Shown: positions 12,996 to 23,144 of the stretch, one piece after another | How positions within the stretch are numbered: the first letter of the stretch is position 1 | How the letters are laid out: every line of letters begins with the position of its first letter | Assembly (NCBI RefSeq): GCF_024713975.1 | Contig: NC_091096.1 | Span: 22,690,458-22,754,457 of the forward strand | Length of the DNA stretch: 64,000 bases | Direction: 5' to 3' | Source of the DNA: Paralichthys olivaceus | Lineage: Eukaryota > Chordata > Actinopteri > Pleuronectiformes > Paralichthyidae | Notes under the pieces: generated by a model | What the model saw: only the letters and a program-made list of their open reading frames with translations | What the model was told of the DNA's origin: nothing | The model's database searches: none | Translations under genes and position numbers: made by a program

Positions 12996-14920
12996 ATGGC
13001 GTGTATTTGGGTCTCTCAACTGGGAACCATTTGCAGCTCCAAGACGTGGCTCTTGCTGTTTTCCATCCTGCACCTCCAGGAGCCTCTCTGTGGAGAGAGC
13101 AGTCCAATCTCAGGTGCCCATCAGAGGCATCGCCCTGCTCCGGGGCTGGGAGACGGGCATGGAGGGGTGGTGGATCTGTCACTGCTGGAGCAGGACGGCA
13201 ACCTGGACATGCAGAGCCTGCTGGAGAGCCTGAAGGAACAGTTTATGCGGACTTTTAACTTGTCGGGCTTGGGTCCTCCACTGCTTCCTGGGAGCACACG
13301 AGAGGAGCCGCCTGAGTACATGATGGAGCTCTACAACCGCTTTGCTAATGACCACACTGCCATGCCCTCCGCCAACATCATTCGCAGCTTCAAAAATGAA
13401 GGTATTGCTCATGTGCTCCTGTTATGATGACCCTGTTAATTATAAAAATGGATCAAAAGGAGAACTACCATTATTATTTCTTAGTAACAATTACTTGTAG
13501 TTTTTTTTCCTTCACACCCTGGTCTGCAAGGCCAAGGTAAGTAGTACTAGATATACATTTTTTGGGTATCAATCATCAATCAAATGTTATTTTTATAGCC
13601 CATATTCAAAAATTAAATTTGTTTCATGGGCTTAACAAGGTGCAACAAAAGAAAGAAACCAAATTTTAGTTTATCTATCACAAAGCTGTTGCTTGTTACT
13701 TCTCTGTACATGGCAATGATCACATCCCCATTGTTGTCCCCAAACAAAGTAAAGAGTATTAGAACAAATTCCTCAAAGAGTTTGGTTCGAATGATAGCTG
13801 TGTTTAGAGTTTAGTGTGTTGAACTCAGCTCAATACGTGATTGACCACTCATGTCTGTCCCCCAGATTCATCTCCGAGTGTTGTGGGTGTTGGAGGAGTT
13901 AGGCGTCACCCCCTCCTCTTTAATGTGTCAGTTCCCCATCATGAACACATCACAGCAGCGGAACTTCGACTCTACACCCTTGTCCAGACTGACCGTCACC
14001 TCTATGCTGGTGTCGACCGCAAGGTCACAATCTATGAACTGGAACTGCACGACCTGGATGAGAACACGACAGATGAGAACACTGTGAGAGGAGATGCTTT
14101 CAGAGCGGGAGGAGAGCGGATAGAGCGAGTGGAGTTGGCTTCACGCCAGGTCTACGGCACTGATAATGGATGGGAGGCCTTTGACCTCACTGCTGCTGTC
14201 CAACGCTGGCGCAAATCTGACCAAGGCACCACGCACAGGTTGGAAGTGCAAATTGCCAGTATGGCAAATGATAATGTTCAAGGTTCAACTGACGACAACA
14301 AAGGCAGTAATCCACCTGAAGGAGACATGAAGATTGACACCAGTCCTGAAGAAAAACACAAACCCTTGCTGATAGTTTTCTCTGATGACCCAAGCAGTGA
14401 TCATCGTGATGACAAGCGTGAGCTTAATGAGATGATTGACCAGGAAACCTCGAACATGGTTCTGCCGAATGACTTAGGAAGGGGTCTTTGGGGAGAGCTG
14501 GAAAGGGATGAAGAGGATGAGCCAGATGAAGAGGACCTCTTACAAATGAGATCCAATCTGATCTATGACTCAGCATCTCGAATTCGTCGCAATGCCAAAG
14601 GCAACCATTGCAAGAAACAATCTCTTTATGTAGAGTTTAAAGATATTGGATGGGACAGTTGGATCCTGGCACCTACAGGCTACGATGCCTTTGAGTGCGC
14701 TGGAATTTGCTCTTTCCCACTGACAAAGCATGTCACACCTACCAAGCATGCCATTGTGCAGACATTGGTCAACATCAACAGTCCTCAGAAGGCGGCACGA
14801 GCCTGCTGTGTGCCTACCAAGCTCGACCCCATCTCCCTGCTGTACCTAGATGACACAGGTGTTGTCACCTACAAGTACAAATTTGAAGGCATGGTGGTGG
14901 CTGAGTGTGGCTGCAGATAG
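12996..14920 (+). CDS. bmp10: Bone morphogenetic protein 10
   Basis: Exons 12996-13401 and 13866-14920 join with an AAT GAA G|AT phase-1 junction to give 486 residues (human BMP10 has 424). Family role: a secreted ligand for ALK1-type receptors in heart and vascular endothelium. The first 35 residues contain a hydrophobic signal-peptide core ([10 protein letters not shown]). The propeptide carries the BMP10 signatures [25 protein letters not shown] and [10 protein letters not shown]. An acidic stretch ([14 protein letters not shown]) precedes the furin site RIRR (14579-14590). The mature domain begins at 14591 and has 109 residues with seven cysteines, including ACC and the terminal ECGCR. 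BMP10 is preferred to GDF2/BMP9 because of the prodomain motifs and the RIRR-NAKGN junction. Zebrafish has bmp10 and a bmp10-like gene, and I cannot tell which orthologue this is from sequence alone, although linkage to arhgap25 matches human BMP10. Confidence 0.95.
14579..14590 (+). other. bmp10: Furin-type cleavage site RIRR of Bmp10
   Basis: Codons CGA ATT CGT CGC encode R-I-R-R at residues 374-377. Cleavage after the last arginine would release the 109-residue ligand domain beginning NAKGNHC. Confidence 0.9.
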
Positions 14921-15372
14921 TCCACACTGAAAGAAAGTTTAACTTATTATAGTCTTACGTTCGGACCCTGAACAAACAAGCTGGAAAAGCAGATAAGCCG
15001 AGAATGTGTTCAACAAAGGGACGACTGTTGAAATCTCTGTGAGGGTTCCTGAGTGCCACCGGAAGTGTACATGCACTGGCACGCCAAGTGTGGACAAATA
15101 TGTTTTAAAAGACAAAACAGAACGAGGTGCTTCATCTTACATGGCAAAAGTCATGAATATCAGTTGCCATCATTTAGACAATGGAGAGAAAAGTGTCACA
15201 TATCTACTTGTCAACTTGTTCAATAGTGAGAACAACAAGAATAAAAAGGCAGGAGATTTCCCAAGGACCAAACCAAGAACATCCTTCAGTGCAGCCTGGT
15301 GGGAACTAGTGGGCCAGGCGTCCCCCTCCCTCTACTTCCCGTGACATCTGTCTTCCTCTCCACTTATCTCTG

Positions 15373-15389
15373 CCCCCCCCCCCCCCCCC
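15373..15389 (+). repeat. Poly-C run in the bmp10 3' region
   Basis: Seventeen consecutive C bases, about 450 bases after the bmp10 stop. Such runs are prone to length errors in assemblies. Confidence 0.95.
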
Positions 15390-15990
15390 ACTCGATGCAA
15401 ACACTAATCAGCACTTCATGTGTCCTGGTGCAGTGAAATGACCTCCCAGAGGCAACCTGACAAGACATGAACTCTGTAGGCCCACCTCCTGCCTCCTGCA
15501 GCCTCCTGATACGTAGGTGCTGTGCAGGGTTCCCGGTGGCAGGGTTATCTTTCCCAACCCTGTTTCCCACGTCACATGCCTCTTTTCCACTCCCTCAAGC
15601 TAAAGCGATAGCAAGGTGTTGGGGGTTGAGAAACATGTGAGCCACCACTTCAGGCTGAGAATTGGACGAAATTCTGGACATCTTTTAAGGTTGGGGAACT
15701 GGGGGTTGGGGGTACATGACAAGAGGGCAGAGGTTGTCCAAATTCCAAGGCAAATAACTATCTTTACTGGCTCAACTCACTGACCCATCACCATGTGCCC
15801 CCCAACATATCTCCAACTACTAAATTGAGTCATCCATCATTTTTATGTTCAAATGTCCTCTTTGGAACAGTATCACCTTTAAGCTAAAAAGTGGGAATGG
15901 GGGCACCTCGTTCCAGTAATGGATTTCCAAAGACAAAATAACAACATTTCTTTTGTTATAAGCCCTTTGATACCTCTGCTGCTTGTGTCA

Positions 15991-15996
15991 AATAAA
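15991..15996 (+). promoter_or_regulatory. bmp10: Candidate polyadenylation signal of bmp10
   Basis: An AATAAA hexamer about 1.07 kb after the stop codon, within 'gtcaaataaaatac'. It would give a 3' UTR of about 1.1 kb that includes the poly-C run. Confidence 0.45.
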
Positions 15997-18900
15997 ATAC
16001 TATTTATTGCTCTAATTTATTGATTTTGACAACAGAGTAGAAATATGTGTACATTTGTAAGTTACATATTGTAGAGCAGGTTTTGTAACCATGACAATGC
16101 ATTCGCAGCACAAGATAATTTTTGTTGGAAAGAGAAATGGTAACTAATAAATAAATAAATTGCAAATACCTTATAAATCTCAAATGAAGAGTTGACTTCT
16201 GACTTAATAACCGATTCTTACTTTTTTCACAGGGTTCACACATCATGTTATTCAAAGCACCATCTTGATTAAATATTTCGAGCTAAAGTATCAAGCTGAC
16301 ATTGTTTTCACTGTTAATTCTATATGATCTACTCTCCACATGATATTTATCAATCAAAACATCTTGGTCCGTCACCTCTCTTTTCCATTTTTTCGAAGGA
16401 AGCTTATAGACCAGTGATATGATGCACAGCTCACATTCAGATCATTCAGTCTGACAGTATCAGCTCTCAGGTCATAGTTCACATATGACACACAAACAAA
16501 GAACCATGGGAAGATCTGCTAATGAACAAAATGGATGGCCTGCGGCTCACACTGACAGTGTGCAGATGCAGACAGCTGTGATGGAAAACCTGTTGGTGAA
16601 GAGAAAATGTGAACAAGAGACAAAGATCTGTACTCGTATCTCTATCTCTCTCTGCTCTCACTCAATTTTCTATGAACGCTAAAGCCAGGATGTAAGAGCA
16701 TGACGTTATGATGTTTTTTCCATGTACAGACACACACAAGATGTAAATAAAAGATACAGATCAAATTTGTCAATGAACTGCGTAAAACTCTTCCTGTTTA
16801 TTTGCTGGGAGGGATGTGTATCAGTAATGTTGTGTGAAAGGTGAGCTGCCTGTGCTCTGTTTGGTCGAGGATTCAAATCAAGAATTTGAAAGAGATGATG
16901 AGATGGAAAGTGATGCAATGAGTGGATTGTAATAGTCACTTGAGTGCATTGTGAGTTAAGTACTGAATGGCAGACCTAGGAGAAAACGTGATGTCTATAT
17001 TGGAAGCACAAACTGGATACAGTTTGACCTATTTGCTTTCTTCACAGAAAATTGGTTCACTTGAACCTCAAGTCGGAATAACAACTTTGAAAGTCTTTGA
17101 ATGAAAGAATTTTGGTACACAACCTAATCCGACGTGCCGATGTAATCATTTATAAAGCACTTAACATACTTTTACAATCAGCTGTGATTTGAAGCTTTTA
17201 ATGTGAACTCTTGACAAGAAATCAAATATACTACCTTTAAGTTATTTTTGCAGCAGTAACCGTTAATGTAAAAAAAAAAAAAATGCCAAAGAGTTGCAAG
17301 TCTAACTCAGGCCATAATGATGCGATTGACTCATTGTTCCAAAAATAGTGATGCTTCTGTTACTTCCTTGTGTCTGATGGTAAAAGTGTTTATTTTAGTT
17401 TTGGGTAACAACATAGTAAACCCCTTTCCCAGCTTTAAGTATCCAAAAAATGTGTGTCGTAACAGAAGCTGCAGTTCTTTAAACCCATTACAATGATCTA
17501 ATAATTCTGTGAGAAGCTTGATAAAAAATTGTGAGCAAAGGTCATCTAAAAATGGCTACAGAGCAGAGGGCAAGAGCCTCGGCCAGTTTCTGGGACAGCA
17601 GGCAGCCTCAGCTTTGTAAAGCTCACTAATTGAATATTTACAGAATGGTGGAAGAAATAGGAAACTGGCCTTTGTCACTGGATGGCAAACCTTCAGAAAA
17701 CATGGTGAAATGGGAAGTCTTTATTATTTACTCTGATGATAAGGACAGCTGCAGAGTGATCTGTGCTTTTTCTCACTCTTGTTTTGATATGGCTCCATTT
17801 ATTGGAAGAATTTAAATCTTGCTGCTCGTTCATGCTGCATTTTGTGAAGGTTGTAACCTACATGATTAATTTAAGAGCACACCTCACAACCAGTACACAA
17901 ATTGAACGTCTTCCTATCTACAGCTTTCAAAGTGCATGAAAATCCTGTATTGCTTCACCAACTGACATCATGACATTGGCTGTGGGTTGCCGACGTGCAT
18001 CTTGCTGTGTGTGTATTGGTGTGTCATCCAAAACTGCATGACTCTCCCTGACTCTGACGTCTGGTCTGTAATAAGCATGATTGTTTCCGTTTGCAGTCAC
18101 ACGTTTATCATTCTATCTCTGCAATCATCACCACCCAGTGCTGATTTCTTGCTCTGTACTCACATTTCCAGGGAATGCACAGCTTGATCGTCAGCCCCAT
18201 CACTTGATGTAAGAACAAACATACTTGAACCATTTGCTTTCGATTCTGGTGTTGTGCAACTTCAGAAAAGCCCACTGTAGGAGTCAGTAATGAAAGACAG
18301 ATGGTCAGTGTTGTTCACATGCTTATGTGGGCCAAGTAATATAATAAATAAAATAATAAAATAAGAATTTAACTGTAACTCTATTACAAGTAATCACTTT
18401 AACTCACCACACACCTTCAGAAAATATATGACTATTGTTTAGTCTGCTGCCAGTGAGAAATGGTGTGTATGAAAAAAGTGTTGTATAATCATTGCCGAGG
18501 TGAAAACCGGTTATCTCCCTACAACTGTTGAATTTGTCTGCCCATTGTGATTAATCTCACAGTAAGGGTGAAGTGCAGGAGGCATACAGCAATCTCAAAA
18601 TCTTTGCAACCCCCTACATGTGAAGAGAACATGAGCACACCTCTCATGTGATCCCAGCTGAACTCTGTTAAAAAGTAAATCCCAGGAGTGATGTTACTGG
18701 AATTATAGCGTGGTTTAAAAAAAAGGTGACAGCTCCAAATAGTGACTTAAAGGTTTCTCATTTCTGAACACGGGGTTTTGAAAGAAAAAAACCCCACATG
18801 GTTTGGATTACCGAAACAAATACCAGTGAGGTAGGAAGTATGGACAAGTACACACTGATCACACAGCATTGCGACACAGCACAAGTCATGACTTGAGACT

Positions 18901-19135
18901 ACCAAGACACAAATCTCGTATTTTCTCATGCTTTTCAAATTCCTTCTGTTTGGAAAAGTGATTCACAAAAACACGTCACAATCATTTGAATATGAAATAA
19001 TCTTTACAAAGTTATTTCTCATCCAGAAATGAATTCAATTAATATATATATACATATGTTCAATTGTCTTGCATTGCTGATAGCAATGAGCAAGATTGAT
19101 ATCCAGTTTGAGAAATGTGTTTATTTGCATAGTTG

Positions 19136-19440
19136 CCCAGATTTAGATGCTCACTAAATATGAAACTACAGCTAGCATACAGTTATCTTAACTTAGCATA
19201 AAGACTAGGAACAGGGGGACGATCCTGGCTTGGCTCTGAGGAAAATTTACCTGACAGGACATAAAGCTCAGTGATGAAAATCTTCAATCCTTGTTTAATC
19301 TGTATACAAATTTGTAGTTTTACGATTTGTTATATGCTGATCTATTTCCTGGTCAGGTGTGGTAACGTCCACTGAGCCAAGCTAGTTGTTGTGCTAGCTC
19401 TGCTAAGTTTCCAATTTACTTCTCATCTTTGGTCTTCTCT
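19136..19440. repeat. Dispersed teleost repeat ('aaactacagctagc...gcataaagactaggaacaggggg')
   Basis: The run 'acttagcataaagactaggaacaggggg' followed by 'cctggcttggctctgag' matches a dispersed repeat common in fish introns and intergenic DNA, by general knowledge. The ends are uncertain and there is no coding capacity. Confidence 0.55.
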
Positions 19441-19846
19441 AAATCTCCTTTAGAGATCAAATAAGTGTACATATCTCAAAATGTAATTTGAAAGTTTACT
19501 TTTCCCTGAAAGATACATATACATTTGCCAATACAAATCTGTCACTTATTAGCTGCCTTGGCCTATAGCCTATAAACAGGATCAAAGCCCACTAATCCAT
19601 CCAAACACATGTGTCATCACAAGATCACATTTGTTGCTCATTAGACTGAGAATTTTGATTTCATCATGTTGTCGCTTTATCTTCTCACCACAAGCTGCAT
19701 TTACATACTGTGGAACAAACCAGATGTTCTTCCAAATTGTCAGCATTCACATTTTGCCATGTATCAAGCACTGCTTGAGAACATGGGAATTGTCCACAAA
19801 CATAGTGTATATAGTCCTTTATATGGAGCAATGCTGTAAAGTCAGT

Positions 19847-19852
19847 TTTATT
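19847..19852 (-). promoter_or_regulatory. Candidate polyadenylation signal of the ch25h-like gene
   Basis: AATAAA on the minus strand (tttatt on plus), about 165 bases after the stop codon at 20016. Confidence 0.4.
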
Positions 19853-20015
19853 ACATGTAGGCTTGTTCAAGAGTTTGTTAAAAATATAAAAACTTTACAG
19901 ATCCATGATTATTAAGTGATCATCTGATAGAGAAAGCAAAATCCACAGAATGTATCCTTCAATTCATGTTGGCTGTTAACTCCCAGTAACACCATTGTGG
20001 ATGTGTATACGCCAC

Positions 20016-22956
20016 TCATGCAATGTATGTGCCAAAGAGGTGGTCCCAGTGGGTGAAGTAGGGGGCGTAGTTGCCATTGAATTTGATATGGTGGGTGTGG
20101 TGAAAGGGGGCTCCTCCTAGAAAGGGCAGCAGTCTGTGCAGAGCCCAGGGCAGATTGTAGCCACAGTGGTCTTCCACTGCCATCCAGCTGTTGATGAGGT
20201 GAAAGAAGATTTCGCTTAGAGGGTGGCAGTCCACCACCCAGGCGCTGCTCAGAGCCAGCAGCAGCAGAAACAGCAGCTCAGTGGAGCTGGCATCTTGGGC
20301 TGCCAGAGCAAAGGTCACACGGTGCTGGTGGTGCTGCTGGTGGATGTTGCGGTATAGCCAGGGAACCCTGATGGAGCACACACACAAAACAGCCGATAAT
20401 TATACTGTTCACATAGTATCTCTGTGGTATAGCCAACGAAACAGCAGGTTTTACTACTTGTAATAGTAATACTAAAAGCAGGACAAGAAATGAACCTTTA
20501 AAGCAGAGCTCAGGTTCAAAGGGCACATTTTGAACCCACCCCTCTATGTTAGCAGATGGGATATGGCCCAAACTAAAAAGTCCAAGCTAAATACATTTCT
20601 CTCAGAGATGGTTTCTGTCATTTTTGAGTAGTTCTTCTCACCCTGATGGATGTTCATGTTTGTGTTAAGTTTGATTTTGGGACCTTGGTAGTGTGGGTTC
20701 CCATCACTATTAAGCAGAAACTCTATGGTGAGAGGAAGTGTAGTCCTCCATCTTTATATACAATCATTGTTAGGGACTTATCATCTGTATATCTCGCCTT
20801 CTGTTGTTTCAATTTTCACTGCACTTTTCATTTTCGTTTTACTTTCATATGCAACTAACTCTACAGGTCTCGACAGAACCTTCAGCAGTATCAGTACAAC
20901 CGATTAACTATGAGTAACCTCCTTTCCCACCTGCTTAAAGTAAGTAATAGAAAGATATAAAGTGATTTAGAGTGTAATCCAAGAGGACCAGCCACCATGT
21001 CAATATAAAGTTTTAAAATATAAAGGGTCAAAAATGGCTTTCACCTAAATCTTTCACACTGGACCTTTAAAGGTTAAGAGTGTAAGATTTAGGTGAAAGG
21101 ATCTATCGGCAAAACTTTAATGTAAAATAATCCTAATGATGTTTTAATTAATGTGTAATCATCTAGATTGTACAAATTGTTGTTGTCATTATCTTAGAAT
21201 GAGCTCTTTATATTTATATACTTTATATTTACATAAGGAGCAGGTACTCTCTGTGGATGCACCATGTTTTTAACAGTAGTCCAAACTGGACAAACCATAT
21301 TCGGTTGTGCAAAACGAGGGCTTTAAACACGTGCTGAAAGTGCTTGAGCCACGTTACGAAATCCCGTCGCGCACCCACTTCAGCGAAAAGATTGTGCCAG
21401 ATCTTTATGAGCAGAAGAAAAAAGTTGTGGATGAACTATCCCGAGCATCCTCTGTTGCGCTCACGACAGACAGGTGGACGTCCAGGGGAACGGAGAGCTA
21501 TAGCAGGGGACATAGTGACTACAAAGAGGTCCACACTCTCCCCAGACACTTTAAGTTGATTTTATATATTTTAATTTAATAATTTAAAAGTGTTAATAAA
21601 CGGAAAGACAAAACTTTTGTTTATTTGTCTAGTCTTTTTTTTTTTTTTTTGCTGATCCAAAAAATGATCCGATCCGTGACTCTGACTGCACTCCTATTTT
21701 TAACATTAGTCCAGACTGGACAAACTAAACACCTTTTGAGTTTTGATGACAACTGAAGCTACCACAGGTTCTTTTTCATGTTTGGAAGGAGAGGGTGAGG
21801 TGAGGGGTGCAACAAACAATTTCAACACTAGATATCATAAAATTCTACACAGTGCACCTTTAAGTAAAAATGGAAATACCACTATCTTAAATATACAAAA
21901 GCAAAATTCTGCTTTGAATTTTTTTTTATCAAAGTAAAAGTGTGTAATTATTATCAACAAAATGTTAATGCATTACAAAAGTAAAAGTACCTATGCAGGC
22001 AGTATGATATCTGTGTGAGTATTTATGTATTTTCATTACATTACATTATGTTGATCATGCTATATTAAATATAAAGTTAATGTCAGTGAGTTAAATTTAG
22101 TGCAGCAGAAAGTACAAACACTCCAGGAAACTAAAAGTTTCACAGAATTTAGGAATTAGCATAGATGTATTCCATTACTTTCCACTACTGTTTAATATGA
22201 CATGCAGATTGAAAAATATAATGTATAGGTATCAATACTCTGAAATCACAGCTGAGATTTTGCTTCAGACTCTTCAACAGGCCAACATTAGAATCTAAGA
22301 AAGGTCCAATCAAATGAGGTGCATCATGGGCTATATTTTAATCCACACTAACACATGCTCACCCCAACCGGTTGAGGCAGGTGGCCAATGCTTTCTCATC
22401 GTGGAACTGTTGCAGTATTGAAAGGTCTGGACCTTATAGGTAAAGAGCCTTTAGATAATGTTAATGAAATATGAGCAAATAAAATAAAATGCATTGAACT
22501 GGCGTGTGCTGGTCACCTGTGCATGGAGAAGTGCATTATGAAGTAGAATGAGTCAAACAGCAGAAAACACGCGATGATCTCCACGAAGAGCTGCAAGCAG
22601 GAGGGAGCCTGCGCCGGCAACGCGGGGCTCCGCAGGCTCTGGAAGAGCGCGGTGGCGGGCAGGATGACGGTCAGGTATCGGTACAGCACGGACCAAAAAC
22701 AGCGGTACCACAGTCTAACAGACGGCGGCGCCCCCGAGCCCGCGGAGATCCTCCAGGAGCGGACCCGCAGACACACGCCGCCAAGCGCGTCCAGCGCCAG
22801 GAACGGTGCGCAGAGGAAGAGGTGCGTGAGGAAGGCGTAGGACGCGGGCAGGTAGGGAGAGAGCAGGATGTCCTCCTGTCCCTCTCTCACACGCTCCCAC
22901 AGCCCCTGGAGGACATGTGCACACGCCTCCCCCTGCTGTGAGGACGAGAGGTTCAT
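20016..22956 (-). CDS. Cholesterol 25-hydroxylase-like protein
   Basis: Exon 1 is 22956-22517 and exon 2 is 20367-20016, giving 263 residues (human CH25H has 272). The junction CAC AG|G GTT rebuilds H-R-V, with donor AG|GTGACC and acceptor ATCAG|G. Family role: di-iron ER membrane enzymes of the fatty-acid hydroxylase superfamily; CH25H makes 25-hydroxycholesterol from cholesterol. The three histidine boxes are present: HFSMH (142-146), HQQHH (156-160) and HHTHH (236-240). Other CH25H-like signatures are VPWLYR, VEDHCGYNLPW and NYAPYFTHWDHLFGT. Several hydrophobic segments lie in the first 140 residues. The start is the ATG at 22956; an in-frame ATG at 23016 would add 20 residues. Mammalian CH25H is intronless, so the intron here is notable. 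Fish have several ch25h-like paralogues and I cannot say which this is. Substrate is inferred, not shown. Confidence 0.92.
20974..21070 (+). mobile_element. TTAA-flanked MITE, 3'-end fragment
   Basis: The end 'tttcacctaaatctttcacactggacctttaa' matches the right end of the complete copy at 37722-38094 in the same orientation. It abuts, end to end, the left end of another copy that begins at the shared TTAA (21067-21070). Confidence 0.65.
21067..21863 (-). mobile_element. TTAA-flanked MITE, interrupted by a hAT remnant
   Basis: In reverse orientation this copy follows the element at 37722-38094: 'gtgtaagatttaggtgaaagg', 'aataatcctaatgatgtttt', 'tttatatttaca', 'ccatgtttttaacagtagtcc'. It resumes after about 400 foreign bases at 'ttttaacattagtccagactgg' and continues through 'gacaactgaagctaccacagg' to 'agtgcacctttaa'. 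The segment next to the insertion is present on both sides in diverged form, so this is either an insertion with local duplication or two truncated copies. Confidence 0.65.
21300..21692 (+). pseudogene. hAT-superfamily transposase remnant
   Basis: An open frame of about 80 codons (about 21307-21550) reads PRYEIPSRTHF, VALTTDRWTSRGTES and similar. These are typical of hAT transposases of the ZBED-like group, at the start of the catalytic RNase H-like region (TTDRWTS). The remainder, including the rest of the catalytic core and the dimerisation domain, is missing. The following non-coding text (ttgctgatccaaaaaatgatccgatccgtgac) resembles the 3' subterminal region of such elements. It is a dead, internally deleted copy inside a MITE. 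Confidence 0.7.
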
Positions 22957-23144
22957 CACTGTCTCACCTCCACGTCCTGCATCATGAGCTCTTCTCGGAA
23001 CGGGGACTCGATCCACTTCTCCTCTCTTTTAGAATATATTATGGTTCCCAATAACGTTCCTCGGCTGCAGCTCCACTTCTTCTCAGAGAGGAGGAGAGTC
23101 TGCTGGAGAGTTATTCCTTCGCTTTCACTTGGAGGAGGAGCCAT
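22956..23144 (-). other. Upstream ORF overlapping the ch25h-like start codon
   Basis: A 62-codon ATG-initiated frame (start MAPPPSESEG) runs through the presumed leader and stops with a TGA that shares one base with the ATG at 22956 (TGATG). Its frame differs from the main gene. It has no recognisable domain. It matters only if transcription starts upstream of 23144, which the sequence does not prove. Confidence 0.4.

Larger units (their letters stand above)
14921..20015. other. bmp10 3' UTR and bmp10 - ch25h-like intergenic sequence
   Basis: No gene is recognised beyond the bmp10 3' UTR and the expected 3' UTR of the convergent hydroxylase-like gene. One dispersed repeat (about 19136-19440) is visible. 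The 112-codon open frame at 15006-15344 lies in the 3' UTR and has no family resemblance. Confidence 0.6.

Noticed and set aside
15006..15344. 112-codon plus-strand frame after bmp10
   Set aside because: Lies in the bmp10 3' UTR before the polyadenylation signal, has no domain, and does not start at a convincing ATG context.
22574..22924. Open frames on both strands over ch25h-like exon 1
   Set aside because: Shadow frames caused by the high GC content of the exon; the frame with the histidine boxes is the real one.
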